A program made the position numbers and the translations under genes. Of a DNA stretch of 64,000 nt, positions 26,487-35,783 are shown in pieces (position 1 is the stretch's first letter; each line of letters opens with the position of its first letter). The notes under the pieces are model-generated. The model did not search any database, was not told the origin of the DNA, and saw only the letters and a list, made by a program, of their open reading frames with translations. Source of the DNA: Portibacter marinus (GTDB lineage Bacteria > Bacteroidota > Bacteroidia > Chitinophagales > Saprospiraceae); contig NZ_JAJNKB010000009.1 in the NCBI RefSeq assembly GCF_021533195.1, forward strand, positions 123,876 to 187,875. The letters are read 5' to 3'.

Positions 26487-29400
26487 CGCAAGATTACCTA
26501 TATAAAGTAAATGTTATTGACAGTGGCGACATTGACATCCATCAGAAGACAAAAGCCTTACACCACCTTTTGGATGAATATATTGATTTACTTCTGCAAG
26601 ACGAGAAAATTCATTTTACTACTCTATTTACAAAGGTCACCTATCTCGTTTTGAAATTTAAGCTGGATAAAACCTTGTCTTTCTTTCTGCACACCCATCG
26701 AAAAAATATGACAGAAGAGAAAATGGGTGAGGAAATTTATGATGTTGCCCGATTTTCTTTATCCTCGCTGATCGTTCAGACGGGTGAATTAGTAGGTACG
26801 GATCAGCATAAAAACTTGTTTCGAAAACCCGATGTAGATCGGCCGGTACGCCAAGGAGTCTCTGGTTATTTTTCATTTCTCAGAGTTCACGTGTTCAATT
26901 ACAATGCGACTTCCCAGACCTTCACAGGCTTTGCAGAAACCTTTGAGGAAAAGGCGGTGCAAATACAGATGAATGTCACGGGCAAAAATGATGATTTTAA
27001 CTCTTTGCTTAAATATATTGAAAGAACTAAAAATTTTCCATTTATTCTACATCTTGAGCATGTTGACGTAAGTGAAGATGGCCTGTTTATTCCCGGAACT
27101 GTTATTTTTGAACCCGACTATCTCGTAGATATAACTACAGTCTCCGAGTGTTTCAAGCCTGAAGAATCCAATCCTCTCTTTTACTTTCTTCGAAAATTTT
27201 TATCGGTTTTTCAGAACAAGTATTTAATCATTGGAAATACGGCAAATTACTTTTTGGATGAATTATTTTACAGACCGGAGAGTACATACGAAGAGTTGAT
27301 TAGGCATACTTTCAAGATAAGTCCACTAGGCTTTGCAATGATGGATGACCGCGAATTACGAGAGGTCGTTACCACACTGCGCACGCATTTTAATACCATT
27401 AAAGATGTGGTAAAAAACAGACTATCCCGACATGATATAACCCCTGATAATAGTGCTATTGAGCCTTCATTTTACGCACCTCAATATGGGTTTCAGGGAA
27501 GATTGGATCTTTTTTCAAATTCTGAGGATGATCGCGAAGCGAGAATAGTTGAGCTCAAAAGTGGTAAGCCTTACAAAGCCAATGCATATGGTTTGAACGT
27601 GAATCATTATGTGCAGACTTTGCTTTATGATTTAATGGTGACAGCCGTTCATGAAAATAAAGCGAAGATTTCTAATTTTATATTATATAGCAGCCAGCCG
27701 TCTGATCCCCTGAGATTTGCACCTCCACTCAAGATGCAGCAAAAAGAAGGGATCAAATTACGCAACCAATTGGTAGAGATTGATTATTTGCTGGCAGATT
27801 TCGAGACAAACAATGAAATTCTGTTTTCATTTATTAGCAGTAATGCTATCAGGTCAGATGGATTTGCGAAGCGTGATATTGAGAAGTTCGAACGGATTTA
27901 CAAACAGGCCTCAGAAATGAGCCGAAGATATTTTAATTCATATACTGCCTTTGTTGCCAGGGAGCAAATCCTTGCGAAGACAGGCGAATATGGGATGGAC
28001 AGGTCCAGTGGACTGGCAGGGCTCTGGCTTGATGATATGCAGGAAAAGACAGAAAATTTCCAACTTTTGAATGCCTTAGAAATGGACCAAATTAAAAATG
28101 AGTTTGATTATACCATCATCTCCTTTAAAAGAACCGTGCGAACAGAACCCAATGCCAATTTTCGGGTAGGCGATCTGGGTGTACTTTATCCTTATACCCA
28201 TGGCAATCAATCGGTTTTACGAAACCAGATTTATAAATGCTCAATTATTCATATTGATAGGCATAGGGTAGAAGTAAGGCTAAGAAACAAGCAACAAAAT
28301 ACGAGACCATTCGAAAAAGATGGTTTTTGGCACATTGAGCATGACCATCTTGATCACGGTTTTAATGCCATGTTTCAGGACCTCTTTTTGTTTTTGAGTC
28401 AGGACAATTCTTATCAAAACAAAATGTTGGGCTTACAACCGCCTATTCGCAATGATAGTACAGTTGATATCATGCCCCCCTTAGATGGGTATCTCACTCC
28501 GGAGCAAAAACAAGTGTTAAATAATATGGCCGCTGCTGAAGAATATTATTTATTGTGGGGTCCTCCGGGCACAGGTAAGACCAGCGTCATACTTTATGAA
28601 TATCTCAAGTGGATTTTTACACATACCGAAAAGCGAATTCTTGTTTTAGCCTATACCAATCGGGCAGTGGACGAAATCTGTGAAGCAATCAGCAGAATCG
28701 GTAATGGGATTAAGGATTACTACTTCAGAGTCGGCAGCAGGTATTCTACAGACCCTAAATACAAAAATGACCTATTGGTCACAAAATTAGAAGAAATTAC
28801 CAACAGATACGACTTGCTGGAGCTCATTAAAACTTCCAGGATCATCGTTTCTACACTTTCCAGTATAAATGGAAAGAAAGAACTTTTTTCTCTGATAAAT
28901 ATTGACGAGATCATTGTTGACGAAGCGTCACAAATTTTGGAACCTCAGTTGATAGGCTTCTTGTCGTATGTCAATAAATTTATTCTGATTGGCGATCATT
29001 ACCAACTTCCTGCAATAGTCAGACAACGTGAGGATGAAAGTGCTGTTCAGGATGTCAAATTGAAGGAACTAGGTTTAATAGAGAGAAGGAATTCTTTGTT
29101 TGAGAGGCTTTTCCAAAATTCATTACGAAAAAATTGGCATTGGTGTTATGGGAGTTTAAGTAGCCAGGGAAGGATGCATCAGGAAATCATGCATTTTGTC
29201 AACCAACATTTCTATCATAACACGCTAACTTTAATTCCAGGCAGGATGGATTTAGTGGATCATGAGGATTTATTATTTGATGAGCGCCTGATCTATCTGC
29301 CAGTTGACATAGACACTGAAAGTATTCATTATAAGACCAATCGCTATGAAGCTGAATGGATTGCTAAACTCATTTCAAAATATCTGAAAAAAGATACAGT

Positions 29401-29764
29401 GGCTGCTGATAGTATTGGTGTGATTACCCCTTATAGGGCGCAAATTTCTGCGATCAAACATGCTATTTCTATTCACGGAATAGAAGAGGACGTTAATGTT
29501 GATACAGTAGAGCGATATCAAGGTGGGGCCAGGGATATCGTAATTTTGTCACTTTGCCTAAACAGTGAAAGCCAACTCAGGCAATTGGTCAACCTCTCAG
29601 CTGAAGGAATAGACAGGAAACTTAATGTAGCCTTGACAAGGGCCAGAAAGCAAATCATTGTTTTGGGAAATCAAGATATCATGATGGCCAATAAACTGTA
29701 TGGTAAACTAATCGAATCGGCGACATTAATCTCCAGAAAAAAAATAGCCCAGCAATTGTCTTAA
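26471..29764 (+). CDS. Dna2-like nuclease-helicase (PD-(D/E)XK nuclease plus SF1 helicase)
   Basis: A 1097-residue cytoplasmic protein. Residues ~340-390 hold a RecB/Cas4-type nuclease core: GRLDLF (Asp ~344), IVELKSGKP (Glu/Lys ~360-362) and a following Gln-Tyr helix. No four-cysteine iron-sulfur cluster of the Cas4/Dna2 kind is evident. Residues ~690-1090 are a superfamily 1 helicase: Walker A GPPGTGKTS (~697-705), Walker B VDEASQ, GDHYQLPAI, VDTVERYQGGARDIVILSL and LNVALTRARKQ. The order nuclease-then-helicase is that of Dna2. The product would process 5' or 3' flaps or damaged ends. It is coupled to glycerate kinase by a 16-bp overlap, with no defence genes adjacent. Confidence 0.88.
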   Translation: MDEKIAQDYLYKVNVIDSGDIDIHQKTKALHHLLDEYIDLLLQDEKIHFTTLFTKVTYLVLKFKLDKTLSFFLHTHRKNMTEEKMGEEIYDVARFSLSSLIVQTGELVGTDQHKNLFRKPDVDRPVRQGVSGYFSFLRVHVFNYNATSQTFTGFAETFEEKAVQIQMNVTGKNDDFNSLLKYIERTKNFPFILHLEHVDVSEDGLFIPGTVIFEPDYLVDITTVSECFKPEESNPLFYFLRKFLSVFQNKYLIIGNTANYFLDELFYRPESTYEELIRHTFKISPLGFAMMDDRELREVVTTLRTHFNTIKDVVKNRLSRHDITPDNSAIEPSFYAPQYGFQGRLDLFSNSEDDREARIVELKSGKPYKANAYGLNVNHYVQTLLYDLMVTAVHENKAKISNFILYSSQPSDPLRFAPPLKMQQKEGIKLRNQLVEIDYLLADFETNNEILFSFISSNAIRSDGFAKRDIEKFERIYKQASEMSRRYFNSYTAFVAREQILAKTGEYGMDRSSGLAGLWLDDMQEKTENFQLLNALEMDQIKNEFDYTIISFKRTVRTEPNANFRVGDLGVLYPYTHGNQSVLRNQIYKCSIIHIDRHRVEVRLRNKQQNTRPFEKDGFWHIEHDHLDHGFNAMFQDLFLFLSQDNSYQNKMLGLQPPIRNDSTVDIMPPLDGYLTPEQKQVLNNMAAAEEYYLLWGPPGTGKTSVILYEYLKWIFTHTEKRILVLAYTNRAVDEICEAISRIGNGIKDYYFRVGSRYSTDPKYKNDLLVTKLEEITNRYDLLELIKTSRIIVSTLSSINGKKELFSLINIDEIIVDEASQILEPQLIGFLSYVNKFILIGDHYQLPAIVRQREDESAVQDVKLKELGLIERRNSLFERLFQNSLRKNWHWCYGSLSSQGRMHQEIMHFVNQHFYHNTLTLIPGRMDLVDHEDLLFDERLIYLPVDIDTESIHYKTNRYEAEWIAKLISKYLKKDTVAADSIGVITPYRAQISAIKHAISIHGIEEDVNVDTVERYQGGARDIVILSLCLNSESQLRQLVNLSAEGIDRKLNVALTRARKQIIVLGNQDIMMANKLYGKLIESATLISRKKIAQQLS

Positions 29765-29776
29765 TGCTGAGCTATT
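29737..29776 (-). terminator. Intrinsic terminator inside the helicase 3' end, serving the convergent gene
   Basis: On the minus strand the stem AATAGC-t-CAGCA/TGCTG-g-GCTATT (one mismatch, 10-nt loop) is followed by a run of T (29744-29737). It lies 22 bp beyond the stop of the T9SS gene at 29798 and spans the stop codon of the plus-strand helicase gene. Confidence 0.8.
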
Positions 29777-29797
29777 AGATTCTTAGTTTGATCCTCG

Positions 29798-32011
29798 TTA
29801 TTTAATTTGTATCAGTTTGCCCTGATAGCTAGCTGTATTTGACTTCAATACGTATAAATATAGCCCTGATGTTCCCATATCGTTAGCATTTACAACAAAG
29901 TTTTTACTTCCCTTTTCCACAGTTTGTATTCTGCTGTAAACTTTAGCGCCATTTAAGGTAAATATTTCAAGGCTTACTTCCTGTTCAATATCATTGGTAA
30001 ATTCAAAAGCCACTTCTCTGCTAAATGGATTGGGAGAGATCGACTGCAGCTCGAAACCATGAATTTCTCTCTGGCTAACTGGTTGAGTTAATAGAATATC
30101 CTCAAGTGAGCTGGCATGAGTTAAGTCTCCCATCTGGAAGATCATCAATTCGACACCTACCGCATTTCTATTGTTGATCTCTACCAATTTAGATGTAGGA
30201 TAATCATCGACGTCTAAGGCCATATTTGATGGAACTTGATGATCAGGATCATAAGTTACCCAGTTAAATTGGGTCGCTGTATTGCTGCCATTGACATAAT
30301 CATTTAAAATGGCCAGATCATCAAAATCAATGATTTGATCGTGATTCAAGTCTGCAGCCATTTTTTGATACATGTCCAATTCCACTTTTCCTTCTAAGAA
30401 CGCACTTAATACATGTACGTCCATGGTATCTATGAATGAATAATCTGGTTTCATATTAGAAAGTGTAAGGATATAATCTTCATTTAAATCCAAGTTCTCC
30501 AACATGAATTCTCCTTCTTGAACCTCGATTGCAAAATCCTTATCGATGTCTGTAGTATCTATGGAGGCCACCTCGACTTCGGCTATGCCGTAATCATAGG
30601 AAATAGATCCATCTTCATTGATCATACTGTCGATGACCAAAACTTCAGTCTGCGTGGAGTAGGAAGTGTCGAATTCCATTCCCTCCCAGCTGCTATTCAC
30701 ATCCAACATAAGAGATTCAGTATTACCATATACGCTGGAAATTTTTCCAGAAATAGAAGCTTCTTCCAAAGCTTCACAATTAGGGATGTCTGCACCGTTA
30801 TTCTGAATTTTTATATAAGTGGTGCAATAGTCTTGTTGACCAGTTGCTGCTGTAACCCAAATGTTAACCTCTTGTTGTCCCACTTCTTCACAGGTAAAGA
30901 CACGCACATTATCCGTCGGGTCAGAAGAGAAAGAAAACTTAAGTGGAATATGCGGGTTACAAGGAAAGTAAGAACCAGCATCAAATTCTGAAGCCCACAC
31001 TTCCCTCATTCCATCTTCGAATTCACCATCACCGTCTTCATCGACACCCATTAGCGGTACTGCTAATCCAAAATAACAATAAGGGACCGGCGTTGAGTTG
31101 TCTTTAACAGTAACATTGACATAGAAAAACTTAGTTTCCCAACAATTGTACTTGACCATAAAGCGAACTTTCGTTGTTCCCACAGGGTACTTTCCACTTG
31201 CATCTGCCCCATTTTTGTAAGCAAAAGGTGAGTTGTTAGTAATAATGTATTGATCTTCACATCCATCCTTTACCTGCAATGGAGGTATGTCTACCCAGGC
31301 TTTTTGACAGCCGGTTGTTTCAGCAGTCACATCATAAGGCACCCAAACTTGAGGGGCGTCATAGGCAGTGGTCACTGTAATTCTTTGATTATACGTCCAA
31401 ATACCAGTATTGGTCCATGGATTGAAGTTGCAACAATCTACAATCTTCCAGGTCCGAATGATCTCATAACAACCAGGTCCGTATGTAAAAACATTGTCAT
31501 GGTAATTGACTCCTATCTTCGAGCAAGTTGCTCCGTATGTTGACCAGGTAGGCTTATTTTTTCCATATGGCAAATGCTCTGGATCAGTAGGAGGATTACA
31601 TCCAGAAAGCTCGATGTTCTTTGGCCATTTAATACTGCCACTGTTAAAGTAGTTGCCTTGTACATAGATTTTCTGGGTGCACTTGTGCCAGTATCCATGA
31701 TAATCTGCTACTTTCCACGTTCTGGTAATGTAACCTACATTGCAATCATTAAGATGGTATTTCACCTGAGGTTCACCTGCATCATGTGTGCCGGTATAGT
31801 CTTTATACCAGGCGTTCCCCAGCCAACTTAAATCCCATATTTCATCGTCACAATCTATCCATTTAGTTGGCGGACAATAAATTTCGAAAACGACGTCTTC
31901 ATCTTCACAGTCATTGATTTCATTGGCGAGAACACTGCCGAAACTTAAAATAAAAGTGGTTAAGATGAGCAATAGGTACTGAGGGATTTTAATTTGTAAA
32001 TCTGCTTTCAT
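29798..32011 (-). CDS. T9SS-sorted surface protein with dockerin-like EF-hand segment
   Basis: A 737-residue exported protein (signal peptide LLLILTTFILSFGSVLANE). The N-terminal half is rich in Cys, Trp and Tyr (for example GYITRTWKVADYHG and IIRTWKIVDCCN), arranged as repeated beta-modules resembling the HYR-like repeats of Bacteroidota surface proteins. At ~residue 545-575, AADLNHDQIIDFDDLAIL is a dockerin-type calcium-binding loop. The last ~80 residues are a T9SS sorting domain (SISPNPFSREVAFEF, then GLYLYVLKS and KLIQIK). No enzymatic domain is evident. A 314-bp upstream gap with an inverted repeat suggests its own regulation. Confidence 0.85.
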   Translation of the reverse strand: MKADLQIKIPQYLLLILTTFILSFGSVLANEINDCEDEDVVFEIYCPPTKWIDCDDEIWDLSWLGNAWYKDYTGTHDAGEPQVKYHLNDCNVGYITRTWKVADYHGYWHKCTQKIYVQGNYFNSGSIKWPKNIELSGCNPPTDPEHLPYGKNKPTWSTYGATCSKIGVNYHDNVFTYGPGCYEIIRTWKIVDCCNFNPWTNTGIWTYNQRITVTTAYDAPQVWVPYDVTAETTGCQKAWVDIPPLQVKDGCEDQYIITNNSPFAYKNGADASGKYPVGTTKVRFMVKYNCWETKFFYVNVTVKDNSTPVPYCYFGLAVPLMGVDEDGDGEFEDGMREVWASEFDAGSYFPCNPHIPLKFSFSSDPTDNVRVFTCEEVGQQEVNIWVTAATGQQDYCTTYIKIQNNGADIPNCEALEEASISGKISSVYGNTESLMLDVNSSWEGMEFDTSYSTQTEVLVIDSMINEDGSISYDYGIAEVEVASIDTTDIDKDFAIEVQEGEFMLENLDLNEDYILTLSNMKPDYSFIDTMDVHVLSAFLEGKVELDMYQKMAADLNHDQIIDFDDLAILNDYVNGSNTATQFNWVTYDPDHQVPSNMALDVDDYPTSKLVEINNRNAVGVELMIFQMGDLTHASSLEDILLTQPVSQREIHGFELQSISPNPFSREVAFEFTNDIEQEVSLEIFTLNGAKVYSRIQTVEKGSKNFVVNANDMGTSGLYLYVLKSNTASYQGKLIQIK

Positions 32012-32325
32012 ACAAGATAATTGAGTTAGTTTTTACACTTTATCGAAACTGGGGGTATTCGATAAGATGGTTTTGTCCTTGTGAAGATAACCCGATCCCG
32101 TTAGGATTACAAATTAACGGTGACAAGTTTATGTCTAAAAATCATATATTTTAAATTCAGATGTATAAACGGCTTTATGATCGCAATGTGAATAAGATTG
32201 ACAGCCAGCGTTACGAGTTCATTATTTTATTATGATTTTGCGCTGATACTTGCAACTTACTTTTGCAGTGACACGAATATTAACAAATCATAATAGTCCA
32301 TGATCACTGGCAGATTACGGAATAT
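32012..32325. other. Intergenic region upstream of the T9SS/dockerin gene
   Basis: 314 bp without a gene, holding the promoter of the minus-strand gene that starts at 32011 and the 3' flank of queE. The only structure seen is an 8-bp inverted repeat at 32040-32065. Confidence 0.5.
32040..32065. promoter_or_regulatory. Inverted repeat, candidate operator
   Basis: TTATCGAA (32040-32047) and TTCGATAA (32058-32065) form a perfect 8-bp inverted repeat with a 10-bp spacer, 28 bp upstream of the T9SS/dockerin start codon. The spacing suits a dimeric regulator binding one helical turn apart; no regulator gene is nearby. Confidence 0.35.
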
Positions 32326-32958
32326 TTATGCGATGCCTAATATCTTATGTGTTTGCAGGCTGACCCTCCACTGAGGATTATCTTTACAGAAATTAATGGA
32401 TTTCAAAATATTATCCTCATAGGACTCTGCATCCATCGGTTGAATAAAGAAGTGTTTGAAGTCATAATCTTCAAAGTCTTTGGGGTTAATTCCTTCCTGA
32501 GGATACACAATCTTTAGTTCATTTCCCTTTTTGACGATGATTTCAGTATGTGCTTTTGGACTCATACAAATCCAGTCTACACCCTCAGGTACCTTGAGGG
32601 TTCCATTGGTTTCGATCGCTACTTCGAATGCATACTGATGCAATTCCTGAATAAGCTCTTCATCGAGTTGAAGCAAAGGTTCTCCTCCTGTGCAAACAAC
32701 ATATTTATGACCTGAATTTTCCGGCCATAAATTATTCACGAAAGCAGCGAGATCTTTAGTAGAATATTTTCCTCCATTGTGACCATCTGTGCCCCAAAAA
32801 TCTGTATCACAGAATTGGCAAATGGCTTTATGGCGATCTTCCTCTCTTCCAGACCATAAGTTACAACCACTGAATCTAAGAAACACAGCCGGTCTTCCGG
32901 CGTGAGCACCTTCTCCCTGTAGGGTATAAAAGATTTCTTTGACTGCGTAAGACTTCAT
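32326..32958 (-). CDS. queE: 7-carboxy-7-deazaguanine synthase (radical SAM)
   Basis: A 210-residue radical SAM enzyme that converts 6-carboxytetrahydropterin to 7-carboxy-7-deazaguanine in queuosine/7-deazaguanine synthesis. The N-terminus VKEIFYTLQGEGAHAGRPA is characteristic. The cluster-binding cysteines are Cys32, Cys47 and Cys50, a CX14CX2C spacing found in one QueE subgroup instead of the CX3CX2C of most radical SAM enzymes. CTGGEPLLQ supplies the SAM-binding GGEP motif. No queC, queD or queF is adjacent, so the pathway is split across the chromosome. Confidence 0.95.
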   Translation of the reverse strand: MKSYAVKEIFYTLQGEGAHAGRPAVFLRFSGCNLWSGREEDRHKAICQFCDTDFWGTDGHNGGKYSTKDLAAFVNNLWPENSGHKYVVCTGGEPLLQLDEELIQELHQYAFEVAIETNGTLKVPEGVDWICMSPKAHTEIIVKKGNELKIVYPQEGINPKDFEDYDFKHFFIQPMDAESYEDNILKSINFCKDNPQWRVSLQTHKILGIA

Positions 32959-33099
32959 ATGACGTTACTTTCTGACCTGAGCCATTCAGATCATTGGACT
33001 TGTTTTGATAAGTACTTTAATTATTTGAAACGCAAAGATACACCATCCATTCACTTACTTGAATAACCGAGCAAAACATTTACCAGACAGATTGCCTGG

Positions 33100-33672
33100 T
33101 TACTCATTAGAGTTCACGAGGTCGAATAAGTTACTTAGTTTGAGGTAAGTCCGATCCGGATCTTCAAAAGCTTCAGCTGGTAAGACATGCTGAATGACTC
33201 CAAACTCATCCACTACAAATAACCTTGGATATCCCATTTCTATACCGTAAGCAGCCTCGCCTAACATCTTTCCGTTATACAAAATCGTGTAATTAATACC
33301 TCTTTCCTTCTTATATAACAATAAATCATGCTGAGACTCGTCACCAATGGCAATTACTTTGAGATCGCCAATTTTCTGATCCTGAATCAAATTCAAAGCG
33401 GCTGTTTGCTTTTCGCATATTTCGCAGTCAGTATTGAAGAAGTAGATGAAAACTGTTTTTCCAAGATAATTTAATAAGTATTGTTCTTCTCCGGTTACAT
33501 CAGGAGCCATAAATTGCATGGGTTTCGTGCCTTCGAACGCTCTAATTTGATCCTGAGTTGAAGGTTTGAACTTTTCAAATTTAACTTCGAAAATGGCAGT
33601 CTCACTTTCTTCAATCTGGGCGTTTACAGCAAATGCAAGTAAGGATAGTAAAAGGTATAATATCTGTTTCAC
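33100..33672 (-). CDS. Exported thioredoxin-like (TlpA/AhpC-TSA) redox protein
   Basis: A 190-residue exported protein with signal peptide ILYLLLSLLAFAVNAQ and a thioredoxin fold. The redox motif is CEIC in FFNTDCEICEKQTAALN (~residues 78-81), with a cis-Pro segment GYPRLFVVDEFG further on. This fits a TlpA/ResA-like disulfide reductase or a peroxiredoxin-like protein in the periplasm. It lies 9 bp downstream of the HAD phosphatase gene and is the last gene of the operon that starts with the Gly-tailed protein, so a link to thiol chemistry of a glutathionylspermidine-like product is possible but unproven. Confidence 0.83.
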   Translation of the reverse strand: MKQILYLLLSLLAFAVNAQIEESETAIFEVKFEKFKPSTQDQIRAFEGTKPMQFMAPDVTGEEQYLLNYLGKTVFIYFFNTDCEICEKQTAALNLIQDQKIGDLKVIAIGDESQHDLLLYKKERGINYTILYNGKMLGEAAYGIEMGYPRLFVVDEFGVIQHVLPAEAFEDPDRTYLKLSNLFDLVNSNE

Positions 33673-33681
33673 AGCTTTTTT

Positions 33682-34251
33682 TTAGTGAATTAAGAATTCA
33701 GCACACGACAACAAATCGGTAAAAACATGGTCAGCCAGTGATAAGGTAGGCTGCTCCACTTTTCTGGATTCTGAAATGAGTATCGTTCTCATCCCGGCAT
33801 TCCTGCCAAATTGCATATCCGTCAATGTGTCACCTATCATTATTGATTTTTTGAGATTAATGTTCGGAAAATCTTTAACGGCCTGGAGAGCCATGCCGAT
33901 CTCCGGCTTTCTGCATTCCGGCTTTTCACTATCAAGGCCGGGACAGTAATATATTTCATCTACATAGCCCCCATTTTCAGTAATTTCCTCCAACATTTTC
34001 ACATGAATTTGTCTTAAATCTCTCTCGGTCATCAATTTTTTTCCAACACCTTGTTGATTGGTAACGATAATAGAGCGTTCGAAAATTCGGTTCATAATAG
34101 GAATGGCATCCAGGACTCCTTCTATAAACTCAAATTCTATGTAGTTTTTGACATAATCCTTGTGCAATCTTTTATTAATGGTTCCGTCACGATCCAGGAA
34201 CAAAGTCCACGATGGATCAATTTTAAATTTTTTCAAGTCAATTTTATCCAA
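33682..34251 (-). CDS. HAD-IIIA phosphatase, GmhB/HisB-N-like
   Basis: A 189-residue cytoplasmic phosphatase of the heptose-bisphosphate/histidinol-phosphate type. Motif I is FLDRDGTIN (Asp20 nucleophile, Asp22 acid), motif II VTNQQGVG, and motif IV IMIGDTLTDMQFG. The zinc loop is atypical: YYCPGLDSEKPECRKP retains only two cysteines where GmhB has a Cys-His and Cys-Cys set. The start is TTG 34251, which overlaps the speD stop by 8 bp. The substrate is unclear; ADP-heptose synthesis is the default for the family, but no other heptose genes are nearby. Confidence 0.82.
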   Translation of the reverse strand: MDKIDLKKFKIDPSWTLFLDRDGTINKRLHKDYVKNYIEFEFIEGVLDAIPIMNRIFERSIIVTNQQGVGKKLMTERDLRQIHVKMLEEITENGGYVDEIYYCPGLDSEKPECRKPEIGMALQAVKDFPNINLKKSIMIGDTLTDMQFGRNAGMRTILISESRKVEQPTLSLADHVFTDLLSCAEFLIH

Positions 34252-34594
34252 TTTGTCCCCGATTGATCATGCTGGTGGTGCAATTCCTTGCTTCCAGTAT
34301 CTCCTTCAAATAATCGATTGCTTTTTCAGCTTCAAGGGTATCGCTGCAAGTAAAAATATCAATGGCAGCATAAAAATGTTCTGGCCAGGTATGAATGTTA
34401 ATATGTGACTCGGCAATAACCACTGTTCCACTTACTCCAAACGGAGAAAATTGGTGAAAGAATTGTTGCACAATAGTGGCATTAGCCTTCAGGGCAGCAT
34501 TGGTCATTGCTTCGCCGATAAATGAAGGATCATCCAGCAACTCCGCATTACAACCTTGCAATTCTACCATATACTGTTTGCCTAGAAATTTCAT
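34244..34594 (-). CDS. speD: S-adenosylmethionine decarboxylase proenzyme
   Basis: A 116-residue class 1B SpeD that supplies decarboxylated SAM, the aminopropyl donor for polyamine synthesis. The self-cleavage site is between Glu62 and Ser63 in VVIAESHINIHTWPE; Ser63 becomes the pyruvoyl group. His68 and Cys83 (DIFTCSD) match the catalytic residues of the family. It lies between the ATP-grasp ligase (22 bp) and the HAD phosphatase (8-bp overlap). Its aminopropyltransferase partner is transcribed divergently at 36426. Confidence 0.95.
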   Translation of the reverse strand: MKFLGKQYMVELQGCNAELLDDPSFIGEAMTNAALKANATIVQQFFHQFSPFGVSGTVVIAESHINIHTWPEHFYAAIDIFTCSDTLEAEKAIDYLKEILEARNCTTSMINRGQIG

Positions 34595-34616
34595 TAGATT
34601 GATAATTATTTCTTTC

Positions 34617-35783
34617 TCACTGTTCGATCAGGTGTGGTATAAACTCAGCATCATCGTCTATTATCAAATGATCACAACGCCTGAAAGAGATGGCAGCTGC
34701 TCTTCCATTGACAACAAAAATCCCTGGCTGATAGTAGTCTCCATCGTCATCCTGATACAAAGGACTGAATGCCTGATAGATTTTGTCAAAATTCCCGAAA
34801 TCTCCATCATTTGATGCTACTTTGCCCCCAAACTTATCTACTACCTTAACATTTTCCCCAAGTCTGCCAAAAACCACTTTTTCCACGTAGGCCTCCTCTT
34901 TAAAATCTTCCTGACGAAAACTGCTTTTAGCTATAAATTCTTCTTTAAAATGAGCACTTATGTAGGGCAAGACAGCTTTAGACTGCATCAATGCTGAATA
35001 TGCGGGATTCATGATATATAGCAGGTCGTCCATTTGAAGACCATGTAAGATTTCCATAAGATCTGGTTCTTCATACATGATGAATTCCCAGGGAACCAAC
35101 TTAAACATGTAGTCATACCTCATATCGGAGCCGTCCTCAAAATCCAAATAGATACCATCTTCTTCAAAAACTACATTTTCGAGATCTGAATATTGGGCTT
35201 CAAATCCCGCCTCTTCAGCGATGTCTACTATCACTTTAGCGTTCAGGACATCTTCTTCGTAGCCTAGAGAGCATACCAACATGGTCGGAGTACGATGTGG
35301 ATTGTTTTGGAGCACCTGCTTAAAAGCTTCCAGTAGTTCGATTCTCAGCCTATTAAATTGTGCGAATGAGGATCTGCGAATTTCATCTTTGAAAAGTGGT
35401 TGAAAATGAATGGTTTCAGGAAGCATCGTGGGAGTATCAGCATTCAATTCATATATCTTTGAGGGCATGCCCATGATCCCACCTGATACATCAAATCTAG
35501 CCAGGAGATGAATGTCACCACGGTCCCAGGAATGCTGAATCATTTCTCGCATAGCAATAGGAAAGGGAAACTTGTCCCAGTCGGCCAGGTCGATAATTCG
35601 CCTAGTAGTTTCATGAAATAAGTCGATGGCTTCTTCGGCTATCCTGATGTACTCATCTGCCTCTTCGGGAGTTAAGGTGATAGCGTCGGATACCAGATAC
35701 TCCTGACCAAGATACCACTCAAAACCACCATCACGAATACCTCTTTCGGGAATTCGTTTGAGGTCAAATATTCTATCCGCCAT
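34617..35783 (-). CDS. Glutathionylspermidine synthase-like ATP-grasp ligase (YgiC/YjfC type)
   Basis: A 388-residue ligase, close to the length of E. coli YgiC/YjfC. The substrate/metal-binding segment IYELNADTPTMLPE lies at ~residues 109-122. The C-terminal ATP-grasp half includes AYVEKVVFGRLGENVKV, NDGDFGNFDKIYQAFSPL and PGIFVVNGRAAAISFR. It lacks the amidase domain of E. coli Gsp. The family forms an amide bond between a carboxylate (glutathione, or by proposal a protein/peptide C-terminus) and an amine such as spermidine. It overlaps the upstream Gly-tailed protein gene by 11 bp and is followed by speD, which strongly suggests polyamine is the amine substrate. Whether glutathione or the neighbouring protein tail is the acceptor cannot be decided here. 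Confidence 0.9.
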   Translation of the reverse strand: MADRIFDLKRIPERGIRDGGFEWYLGQEYLVSDAITLTPEEADEYIRIAEEAIDLFHETTRRIIDLADWDKFPFPIAMREMIQHSWDRGDIHLLARFDVSGGIMGMPSKIYELNADTPTMLPETIHFQPLFKDEIRRSSFAQFNRLRIELLEAFKQVLQNNPHRTPTMLVCSLGYEEDVLNAKVIVDIAEEAGFEAQYSDLENVVFEEDGIYLDFEDGSDMRYDYMFKLVPWEFIMYEEPDLMEILHGLQMDDLLYIMNPAYSALMQSKAVLPYISAHFKEEFIAKSSFRQEDFKEEAYVEKVVFGRLGENVKVVDKFGGKVASNDGDFGNFDKIYQAFSPLYQDDDGDYYQPGIFVVNGRAAAISFRRCDHLIIDDDAEFIPHLIEQ

